A stretch of DNA of 64,000 bases from contig NZ_VUKF01000007.1 of the NCBI RefSeq assembly GCF_009193185.1, forward strand, positions 62,001-126,000, read 5' to 3'. The position numbers and the translations under genes are program-made. The DNA comes from Georgenia thermotolerans. Lineage in GTDB: Bacteria > Actinomycetota > Actinomycetes > Actinomycetales > Actinomycetaceae. This document shows positions 39,281 to 48,003 of this stretch, one piece after another; position 1 is the first letter of the stretch; the number at the start of each line of letters is the position of its first letter. Below the pieces are notes generated by a model. That model had not been told where the DNA came from and did not search any database. It saw nothing but the letters and a program-made list of their open reading frames with translations.

Positions 39281-40023
39281 TGACCCTCGACCACATGCCC
39301 CGCATCGTCGTCGACGACGTCGCCAAGCACTTCACGCTGCGCCACACCCACACGGCCAAGGACTGGGTGGTGTGGAACCTCAAGGGCCGCAAGGAGGCCC
39401 GCAGCGACGACTTCGTCGCCCTGCACGACATCTCCTTCACCGTGGGCGACGGCGAGGCCGTCGCGCTGCTCGGCCTCAACGGCTCGGGCAAGTCCACGCT
39501 GCTCAAGCTCGTCTCCGGCGTCATGCGCCCCGATACCGGGAAGATCCGGGTGCGCGGGAACATCGCCGGCCTCATCGAGGTCGGCGCTGGCTTCCACCCG
39601 GACCTCACCGGCCGGGAGAACGTGTACCTCAACGGCGCGATCCTGGGCATGACCGAGCAGCAGATCGATGAGAAGTTCGACGAGATCGTCGCCTTCTCCG
39701 AGATCGAGGAGTTCATCGACACCGAGGTGAAGTTCTACTCCTCGGGCATGTTCCTGCGGCTGGCGTTCGCCGTGGCCGTGCACACCGACCCTGACGTGTT
39801 TCTCGTGGACGAGATCCTCGCCGTCGGGGACGAGCCGTTCCAGAAAAAGTGTCTGGCCAAGATCCGTGAGCTGCGCGACGCGGGCAAGGCCCTCGTCATC
39901 GTCAGCCACGACCTCGACATGGTCGCCCGGCTGTGCAGCCGGGGCATCCTCCTCGAGCGCGGGCGGATGGTGATGGACGGCCCGATCGACGAGGCGGTCG
40001 CAACGATGAGGGGGGAGAGGTGA
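39280..40023 (+). CDS. wzt: ABC-2 polysaccharide exporter, ATPase subunit
   Basis: A 247-residue ATPase with Walker A LLGLNGSGKST, Q-loop region LIEVGAGFHPDLTGRENVYL, signature KFYSSGMFLRLAFAVA, Walker B VFLVDEILAVGDE and the switch His in VIVSHDLDM. It lacks the C-terminal carbohydrate-binding domain found in Wzt proteins that read a polymer cap, so export is probably coupled to synthesis without such a cap, as in the mycobacterial type (Rv3781). Both ends overlap neighbouring genes. Confidence 0.94.
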
Positions 40024-41753
40024 GCGCGGGCGTGATCGACACCCTGCTGAGCGAGGTCCAGGCGGCCTATCCGGATCGGGACGTCGCGCTGACCCTGACC
40101 GAGGACGGCGTGGCCGCGGTCCAGGCCGTGGGGACCGCCTGGCTGGTGGCCGCGGTGCGGGCGCTGGAGGTGGCGTATCCCGGCCGCGGCTACGAGCTGA
40201 CGCTGAAGGTCGACGGCAACGAGCCGATGCCGGCGGGGGTCCGGCTTGACCCCGCGACGGCGGGCGCGCTCTTCGCCGGGCAGGGCGGTGCCGGGCGGCT
40301 CTCGCTCTCGGCGCCCCACCGTCATCGCGGCGCCAAGACCACCGCCGATCCGGTCAGCCGCGTGCTGCAGGTCCCGCGGGCCGAGCTGCTTCAGGCCGAG
40401 GGCGACCTCCACTTCATCGCGCCCACGGACCCGGTGCGCCGGCTGGCCGGGCGGCTGTACTCCCGGCTCTACCGGCGCGCGCCCGTCGCGCTGGACACCT
40501 GGCGTCAGAGCCGGAACAACACCGCGCCGGCGGCGCGGTCGCCGATGGTCCCCAAGGCCCAGGCGCTTCGCGGTGCGCGCACCGCGCCGGCCACGCGCGG
40601 CCGGGCGGGGACAGCGGGGGGCACGACCCGACGCCCCGCGGTCTGGGTGGCGATGCACTGGCTGGAGTCCGGCGGCGCCGAGTCCTGGGCGTTCCGGTCG
40701 GCGGAGATCGCGCGGGACACCGGCCTCGAGGTCGTCATCACGGTGGACCGCAGCGCCCCGCAGCGCGCTCTCGCCAAGGCGCTCGCCATCACGCCTTACG
40801 TGTACCTGGCCGCGAACACGCTGGACGAGGAGGACTGGGGCCCGTTCCTCCACGGCCTGCTCGCGGCGCACGACGTCCGTCACGTGCACATCCATCACTC
40901 GGCACGGGCGTACGGGTTCCTGCCGGAGCTGCGCCACCTCGCCCCGCGGGCGGCCGTCATGGACAGCGTCCACATCGTCGAGCACCGCACCGGCGGGTTC
41001 GTGCGCCAGAGCCTGGAGCTGTCCCACCTGATCGACGTTCACCACGTCATCAGCCCCGCGCTGCGGGACCTGTACCTCCTGGACGCGCGGGTGGCGCCGG
41101 GGAAGGTGGCGTACCGGCCCCTGACCGACCTGGCGGGCGTGGGCGCCGCCGCGGACGGTGCGCAGGGCGGGGAACCGGTCCTCGCGGAGTCCACGGCCCG
41201 GGGCGAGGGCCCCCTGCGGGTGGGCTTCCTCGGCCGGCTGGCGCCGCAGAAGCGGCCCTTCCTCTTCGTCGAGCTGGCCCGCCGCCTCCACAAGGCACAT
41301 CCGGGCTCGTTCAGCTTCCTCATGCAGGGCTCCGGGGCGCTCGGCGGCTTCGTCGACGAGCAGATCGCCCGCGCGGGTCTCGGCGGCGTCATCGAGCGAC
41401 GCGAGTGGGGCCCGGCGGAGCAGTTCTTCGCCGACGTTGACGTCCTGGTCGTCTCGTCGGACAACGAGGGGCTCACCCTCACGACCCTGGAGGCGGACCA
41501 GCACGACGTCCTGGTGCTCTCGGCCGACGTCGGCAGCCAGCGATCGGTGATCCCGCCCCTCATGCTCGTGCCGCGCGCCCCCCGCGGGTTCCTCACCGGC
41601 GCCCGTCGCGCGCTGGAGCGCCTCGCGGTCGACCGCGGGGCGCGGGCCCGGGTGCGCGCCGACCAGCGTCGGCTGCTGCAGGGACTCTGCGCCACCGAGC
41701 CCGCAGGTCAGTACCTCACCACCTACTACGCACCCGAGAAGGAGCAGGCCTGA
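40020..41753 (+). CDS. Glycosyltransferase family 4 with unassigned N-terminal domain
   Basis: A 577-residue protein. Residues 1-150 form an acidic domain (LTLTEDGVAAVQAVGTAWLV, YELTLKVDGNEPMPAG) that I do not recognise. An Arg/Ala/Thr-rich linker (about 160-200) precedes a GT-B domain: VAMHWLESGGAESWAFRSAE, VHIHHSARAYGFLPEL, LRVGFLGRLAPQKRPFLFVE and LVVSSDNEGLTLTTLEA, where the conserved donor-site Glu lies. GTG 40020 overlaps the wzt stop, and the stop overlaps the next ATG, so it belongs to the exporter operon and probably modifies or extends the exported glycan. Confidence 0.8.
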   Translation: MSAGVIDTLLSEVQAAYPDRDVALTLTEDGVAAVQAVGTAWLVAAVRALEVAYPGRGYELTLKVDGNEPMPAGVRLDPATAGALFAGQGGAGRLSLSAPHRHRGAKTTADPVSRVLQVPRAELLQAEGDLHFIAPTDPVRRLAGRLYSRLYRRAPVALDTWRQSRNNTAPAARSPMVPKAQALRGARTAPATRGRAGTAGGTTRRPAVWVAMHWLESGGAESWAFRSAEIARDTGLEVVITVDRSAPQRALAKALAITPYVYLAANTLDEEDWGPFLHGLLAAHDVRHVHIHHSARAYGFLPELRHLAPRAAVMDSVHIVEHRTGGFVRQSLELSHLIDVHHVISPALRDLYLLDARVAPGKVAYRPLTDLAGVGAAADGAQGGEPVLAESTARGEGPLRVGFLGRLAPQKRPFLFVELARRLHKAHPGSFSFLMQGSGALGGFVDEQIARAGLGGVIERREWGPAEQFFADVDVLVVSSDNEGLTLTTLEADQHDVLVLSADVGSQRSVIPPLMLVPRAPRGFLTGARRALERLAVDRGARARVRADQRRLLQGLCATEPAGQYLTTYYAPEKEQA

Positions 41754-42652
41754 TGCAGGTCGGAGCCGTCGTCGTCACGTTCAACCGGTTGGGCATGCTG
41801 GGGGAGACCCTGGACGCCCTGGAGGCCCAGGAGCGCCCGGTCGACCACCTGGTCATCATCAACAACGCGTCGACGGACGGGACCCGGGAGTACCTCGAGG
41901 CCCGTGATTTCACGGTGCCGACCACCATCAAGCATCTGGCGACGAACACCGGCGGCGCCGGTGGCTTCTCCGAGGGCACCGATGTGGCCTACGGGCTGGG
42001 GATGGACGCCGTCTGGCTCATGGACGACGACACGGTGCCCCGCCCCGGCGCGCTCGGCCCGCTGGTGAGCTCGCTCGAGGACGCAGAGGAGCGCCTCGGC
42101 TTCCTGCCCAGCTTCGCGTGCTCGATGGTGCTGTGGAGCAAGGACGGCGCGTTGTGCGAGATGAACGTCCCCGACCCCACCTGGGACTGGGCGCGGCCCC
42201 TCGCCCTGGGCGCGAGCTACACGCTGATGAAGTCCTGCTCGTTCGTCTCGGCGCTCATCACCCGCGAGGCGATCCACGCGATGGGGCTTCCCTCGGCGAA
42301 CTTCTTCATCTGGTACGACGACGCCGAGTACACCCACCGCCTGTCCAAGTACCGGCCCGGCATTTTCGTCGCCGAGTCCAAGGTGGACCACCAGCTCCCG
42401 CAGAACCGCGGTGTGAACTGGGGCGACGTCAACGAGAAGAACATCTGGAAGTTCGAGTACGGCGCGCGTAACCAGGTGGCGTCCGCGGTGAAGTTCCGGA
42501 GCCCGACCATCCTCGCCTCGCTCGCCGAGAACATGATCAAGCAGATGAGGGGCAGCGGCGTGCCGCGCTCGCTGCGCCTGCGGCTCCTCAAGGCCGCCGC
42601 GCGCGGCCTGGTCTTCAAGCCCGAGGTCAAGTCCGCCCGGACGGTGCGATGA
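41753..42652 (+). CDS. GlfT1-like glycosyltransferase (GT2)
   Basis: A 299-residue GT-A enzyme paralogous to the 35293 gene. GAVVVTFNRLGMLGETLDAL, IINNASTDGTREYLEA, NTGGAGGFSEGTDVAYG and VWLMDDDTVPRPGAL give the nucleotide and metal sites, and FFIWYDDAEYTHRL the acidic pair. In mycobacteria GlfT1 adds the first two Galf residues and GlfT2 extends; the two GlfT1-like genes here may divide this task or use different acceptors. It starts inside the GT4 stop. Confidence 0.82.
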   Translation: MQVGAVVVTFNRLGMLGETLDALEAQERPVDHLVIINNASTDGTREYLEARDFTVPTTIKHLATNTGGAGGFSEGTDVAYGLGMDAVWLMDDDTVPRPGALGPLVSSLEDAEERLGFLPSFACSMVLWSKDGALCEMNVPDPTWDWARPLALGASYTLMKSCSFVSALITREAIHAMGLPSANFFIWYDDAEYTHRLSKYRPGIFVAESKVDHQLPQNRGVNWGDVNEKNIWKFEYGARNQVASAVKFRSPTILASLAENMIKQMRGSGVPRSLRLRLLKAAARGLVFKPEVKSARTVR

Positions 42653-42722
42653 CCGTGGCGCCTCCGAGCGGCGGTCGCCGCGGCGGTGACCGACCGCTGT
42701 CCGTGGCCGGGAGCGTGCGGTC

Positions 42723-44684
42723 GTGAGCGCCGTCGACGTGATGACCACCCTCGGCGTCGCGTTGGTGCTGACGTGGGTGCCCGGCGCGGTGGTACTGCTC
42801 GCCGCCCGGGTGCGCCCGCTGCTCCTCCTGGCGCTGAGCCCCGCGGTCACGCTCTTCATCACCTATCTGGGTACCGGAGCCGCGGGCCTCGTGGGCTGGC
42901 GATGGTCGGTGTGGTGGCTCCCCGTGGTGTCCGCCGCGCTGGGCGGGGTGCTGTTCCTCGTCCGGCGCCGCCTCCCCGGGCCCGGGGAGCCGCCGGTCCG
43001 GCGCTGGTCCGCCGCCGGCGCCATCTTCCTGGCGGTGCTGGTCGCCGTAGCCGTGGTGGTGGGCCTGCGCGCCTACCTCTCGGCGTCGCAGAACTTCTAC
43101 GTCATCCCGCAGGACTACGACGCAGTCTTCCAGGCCAACGCCATCCGGTTCATCGCCGACACAGGCGTCGGCACGGCCGAGGGCCTGGCCGGGGTCAACG
43201 CGTACGCCTCCACGGTGCCGACGTACTATCCCGCCGCCTTCCACGCCCTCGCGGCGCTGACGTCCCAGCTGGCGGGCACCGGCGCGATCGTCGCCATGCA
43301 CGCCCACATCGCGCTCTGGATGCTCTCCCTGCCGCTCGGCGCCGCCGCGCTCACCCGCGCGGCGGGCGCCGGACCGCTCGGATCGGGGGTCGCCGCGCTG
43401 GTCTCCACGAGCTTCACGGCCCTGCCCTATGAGCTCATCTGGCGGGGGCTGGTGCCCTTCACCCAGTCGCTCGTCCTGGTGCCGGCGATTCTGGCGATGC
43501 TCGTCGAAGGCGCACGCAGGCGCCGCCCGGCCGATGCCGCGGTCTTGGCCGTCGCCGCCATGGGCGCGGTGAGCACGCACACGTCCGCGGCCGCGAGCCT
43601 GCTGGTCTACGGTGCGCCCGTCATCGTCGTCCTCCTGCTCCTCGCCGGTGCGGACCGCCTCAGGCTCCTCGGCTGGGGCGGCCTGAGCGCCGTGCTCATC
43701 GCCGCGATGATCGTGCCGACGGCCATCGGCATCCAGCAGACCCTGAGCAACGGGCAGCCCCACGACTGGCCGGCCGTCAAGACCCTTCAGGAGGGCGTCC
43801 GCACCGGGTTGCTGTTCGGCACCGGCTACCGCGACACCGTGCAGCTCACGCTGGCGGTCCTGGTCTGGGCCGGCGTCCTGGCCGCCGTGCTGCTGCTGCG
43901 CCGCTACGGCGTGGCCGTCGCCCTCGCGGTCGGCATGGTGGGAAGCGTCGGCCTGTACGTCCTTGCCGTCGCGGTCGACTCCGACCTGTCCCTGACGCTC
44001 ACCAACTTCTGGTGGAACGACCAGCTGCGCCTGTCGGCCCTCGTCGCGGTGGCGGCGCCGGTGTTCGTCGGGGTCCTCTCCGACGCATTGCTCCAGGGAG
44101 CCCGGTGGCTCGTGCTGCGCACGGGCTGGACCCCCGGCGTGGTGCTGGCCCGCCGCGGCACGCTGGCCGCCGTCGGCGCCGCGGTGGCGGCCGCCGTCGT
44201 TGCGGCCGGCTTCTACAGCGTCACCGAGCACGCGTACTTCCTGCGGAACCGCGACGCCATGCTGTACCGCTACTCGCTCGGCCCGACGGTGACCGAGAAC
44301 GAGCGCGCCGGCATGAACGAGCTGCCGCGCTACGTGGGGCGGGGCGAGCGCGTGATGAACGACTTCCGGGACGGCTCGGCCCTGATGTACGCGGTGAGCG
44401 GGGTGCACCCGGTCTACGGGCACATGGGCCCCGACGGGAACACGCCCGAGCACGCGATCCTCGACGCCCGGTTCGACCGGATCGCGGACGACCCGGAGGT
44501 CCAGCGGATCGCTCGGGAGCTGCACATCACGCACGTCTGGCTCTCGGAGGGGTTCCTTCTCCCCGACGTCGAGCGGTCGCCCGGTCTGGACGACGTGGCC
44601 GATGAGCCGGACATCTTCCGGCTGGTCTACTCCAACCCCGGCGTCCAGCTGTACGAGATCAACTGGGACGCCGTCGGAAAGTAG
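42723..44684 (+). CDS. Polytopic membrane protein, DUF6541 family
   Basis: A 653-residue paralogue of the 2258-4354 protein: about a dozen hydrophobic segments, the loop VIPQDYDAVFQANAIRF, TYYPAAFHALAAL, and a C-terminal domain from about residue 505 containing LPRYVGRGERVMNDFRDGS and LHITHVWLSEG. The shared extracytoplasmic acidic loop and C-terminal domain suggest a GT-C-like enzyme acting on a polyprenyl-linked sugar, which is inferred only. GTG 42723 follows the GlfT1-like gene by 70 bp. Confidence 0.75.
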   Translation: MSAVDVMTTLGVALVLTWVPGAVVLLAARVRPLLLLALSPAVTLFITYLGTGAAGLVGWRWSVWWLPVVSAALGGVLFLVRRRLPGPGEPPVRRWSAAGAIFLAVLVAVAVVVGLRAYLSASQNFYVIPQDYDAVFQANAIRFIADTGVGTAEGLAGVNAYASTVPTYYPAAFHALAALTSQLAGTGAIVAMHAHIALWMLSLPLGAAALTRAAGAGPLGSGVAALVSTSFTALPYELIWRGLVPFTQSLVLVPAILAMLVEGARRRRPADAAVLAVAAMGAVSTHTSAAASLLVYGAPVIVVLLLLAGADRLRLLGWGGLSAVLIAAMIVPTAIGIQQTLSNGQPHDWPAVKTLQEGVRTGLLFGTGYRDTVQLTLAVLVWAGVLAAVLLLRRYGVAVALAVGMVGSVGLYVLAVAVDSDLSLTLTNFWWNDQLRLSALVAVAAPVFVGVLSDALLQGARWLVLRTGWTPGVVLARRGTLAAVGAAVAAAVVAAGFYSVTEHAYFLRNRDAMLYRYSLGPTVTENERAGMNELPRYVGRGERVMNDFRDGSALMYAVSGVHPVYGHMGPDGNTPEHAILDARFDRIADDPEVQRIARELHITHVWLSEGFLLPDVERSPGLDDVADEPDIFRLVYSNPGVQLYEINWDAVGK

Positions 44685-44774
44685 CTGGTACCTCAATTTC
44701 GGTCCCGCGGTGCCGATGCCTGTGGAAGAGTCCATTATCGGACGGACCTTGGTGCAGGCCTCGATCGGGGGAAC

Positions 44775-46694
44775 ATGGGTAGGAAGATCCGCGGCTTCGT
44801 CGGTGCCGTGCTGTCGGCGGGCCTCGCCGTCGGAGGAGTGGTGGCCACCTCGAGCGGGGCGGCCGCCGAGGAGGCGATCTACCCCCCGCCGGCCTCGGGG
44901 TACTGGGACGTGCGCGGCCACGGCTGGGGCCACGGCAAGGGGCTGTCGCAGTGGGGCGCCCAGGGCGCGGCGCAGCAGGGCCTCAGCGCGGACCAGATCC
45001 TCGCGTTCTACTACCCGGGCACGACCAAGCAGAACGTCGGCAACGACGAGCTCCGGGTGCAGCTCCGGTCCTTCGGAACACCGTCGAAGGCGTCCTTCTG
45101 GAGCACGTCGGGAACCGGTGGCCCGCTCACGGCCGCCGACACCACGCTGGCCGGCAAGGTGACGATCACGCTCGACGCCGCAGGCTGGATCATCGAGCGG
45201 CCGGGCCAGTCGACTGTGAGGCGCACCGGCAACACGCTCGACGTGCGGGCGACGCCCGGTGCGGACTACGGCACGGGCGTGGTGCTTGCCGACTCCCCGA
45301 CGGCGACCACCGGCACCTACTATCACGGGTACTTCCGGCTCGTCCGCATCGGCAGCACGAATACGTTCGACGTGGTCAACCACGTCGGCATGCAGCTCTA
45401 CCTCTACGGCGTCGTGCCGCGGGAGATGCCGGCGAGCTGGCGCCCGGCCGCCGTCCAGGCCCAGGCCGTGGCGGCGCGGACGTACGCGCTCTCGGTCAAG
45501 CGCAGCACCGGTCACTTCGACCTGTGCGACACCGACCAGTGCCAGGTGTACGGCGGACGGGCCGACGTGTCCGACACCGGGGCGACCGTCTTCATGAAGG
45601 AGGACGCCCGCGCGAGCGATGCCGTCGAGAAGACCTACGGCCATGCGCGGTGGTACGGCGGCGCGGCCGCCTTCACGCAGTTCTCATCGTCCAACGGCGG
45701 GTACTCGCGCGGTGACAGCACGCGGCCGTACCTGGCGGCGCGGCCGGACCCGTACAGCGGGGTCGCGACCGGCGACCCCGTCTCCTCCTGGACCGCGCGG
45801 CTTCCCGTCTCGGCCGTCCAGGCGCACTGCCCGGCCGGCGGCTCCCTCCAGCGACTCGTCATCACGTCCCGCGACGGCCGTGGCGACCTTGGCGGGCGGA
45901 TCACGGGGGCCAGGGTGGAGTGCACCTCAGGGTCGGCGACGCTGCCGAACAACGAGGCGGTCTTCCGCTTCGGTCTGCGCTCGTCGTGGTGGGCGCCGGT
46001 CGAGCCGCCCCAACCCCGCTACCTCATCCACCTCAACAACTCCTTCACCGGCTACGCGGACACGGCGTTCAACTTCGGCGACCGGACCGACACCTTCCTC
46101 GTGGGCGACTGGGACGGACGGAACGGGGACAGTCTGGCGATCCGTCGCGGCAACGTCTTCCACTTCCGGAACTCCAACACCAGCGGCGTGGCGGAGAAGG
46201 CGATCTCCTACGGCAACCCGGGGGACACGATCCTGGTGGGCGACTGGGACGGTGACGGCGTGGACACGTTCGCGGTGCGCCGGGGCAACCAGTTCCACGT
46301 CAAGAACTCCATCAGCAGCGGCTACGCGGACCGGGTCATCGCCTACGGCAACCCCGGCGACGAGATCGTGGTGGGCGACTGGGACGGTGACGGCGTGGAC
46401 ACGTTCGCGGTGCGCCGGGGCAACCAGTTCCACGTCAAGAACTCCATCAGCAGCGGCTACGCCGACCGGGTCCTCTACTACGGCAACCCGGGAGACACGC
46501 TCGTGGTCGGCAACTGGGACGGCAAGGGCGGTGACAGCCTCGGGGTGCGCCGCGGGAACGTCTACCACTTGCGGAACTCGCTGACGTCCGGGGACGCGGA
46601 CCGCGTGGTGACGTACGGCAACCCGACGGACGAGGTGCTGCTGGGGGACTGGGACGGCAACGGTACCGACACCCTGGGCATCATCCGACGGTAG
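44775..46694 (+). CDS. Secreted SpoIID/LytB-domain protein with C-terminal 5-repeat propeller
   Basis: A 639-residue exported protein. The signal peptide ends near SSGAAAEE (residue 32). HGWGHGKGLSQWGAQGAAQQ and, from about 205, MQLYLYGVVPREMPASWRPA and VQAQAVAARTYAL identify the SpoIID/LytB domain; SpoIID itself is a lytic transglycosylase acting on denuded glycan strands. TQFSSSNGGYSRG matches the domain's conserved end. Residues 416-639 are the propeller module with five GDWD/GNWD motifs 135 bp apart. GGGGGAAC precedes ATG 44775. There is no LPXTG or C-terminal membrane helix, so surface retention would depend on the repeats. Confidence 0.88.
   Translation: MGRKIRGFVGAVLSAGLAVGGVVATSSGAAAEEAIYPPPASGYWDVRGHGWGHGKGLSQWGAQGAAQQGLSADQILAFYYPGTTKQNVGNDELRVQLRSFGTPSKASFWSTSGTGGPLTAADTTLAGKVTITLDAAGWIIERPGQSTVRRTGNTLDVRATPGADYGTGVVLADSPTATTGTYYHGYFRLVRIGSTNTFDVVNHVGMQLYLYGVVPREMPASWRPAAVQAQAVAARTYALSVKRSTGHFDLCDTDQCQVYGGRADVSDTGATVFMKEDARASDAVEKTYGHARWYGGAAAFTQFSSSNGGYSRGDSTRPYLAARPDPYSGVATGDPVSSWTARLPVSAVQAHCPAGGSLQRLVITSRDGRGDLGGRITGARVECTSGSATLPNNEAVFRFGLRSSWWAPVEPPQPRYLIHLNNSFTGYADTAFNFGDRTDTFLVGDWDGRNGDSLAIRRGNVFHFRNSNTSGVAEKAISYGNPGDTILVGDWDGDGVDTFAVRRGNQFHVKNSISSGYADRVIAYGNPGDEIVVGDWDGDGVDTFAVRRGNQFHVKNSISSGYADRVLYYGNPGDTLVVGNWDGKGGDSLGVRRGNVYHLRNSLTSGDADRVVTYGNPTDEVLLGDWDGNGTDTLGIIRR
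46020..46691 (+). repeat. Five 135-bp propeller repeats (SpoIID protein)
   Basis: Repeat motifs begin at 46104, 46239, 46374, 46509 and 46644, with no length change. A 92-nt stretch at 46236-46327 is repeated perfectly at 46371-46462, showing recent blade duplication. The block opens with LIHLNNSFTGYADTAFNFG and closes with TDTLGIIRR. Confidence 0.92.
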
Positions 46695-46701
46695 GACGGG
46701 T

Positions 46702-46735
46702 GTGGGGGCCGGCGGCGTCCGCCGCCGGCCCCCAC
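46702..46735. terminator. Bidirectional hairpin between convergent genes
   Basis: A perfect 15-bp stem (46702-46716 with 46721-46735) and a 4-nt loop, just after the SpoIID-protein stop and before the rmlB stop on the other strand. It has no T-run, as is common in high-GC actinobacteria. Confidence 0.7.
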
Positions 46736-46763
46736 CGGTCCTCCAGGTACGAGAGGGTGCGGA

Positions 46764-47795
<1,032 letters not shown>

Positions 47796-48003
47796 CTACA
47801 GATGCACACCCAGCGTAATCACTGCGCTGAGGCAGGCGCGGCCGTGCCACGTTGGCGGCGCGGTACGCGCGAATTGCCGCACCGGTCTTGCCCTTATTGC
47901 CGACCATTTCCGAGTCACCAGGGTACGTTCGTATCGGACGCCGGGGGGCCGTCCCGATCGGTGCACTTCCCCCACCGACAACCGCATGGAATGAGCAACG
48001 CGC

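Noticed and set aside
42627-45644. 1005-codon open frame on the minus strand
   Set aside because: It is antisense to the DUF6541 and SpoIID genes and has the Arg/Gly/His/Asp-rich composition of high-GC shadows, with no domain.
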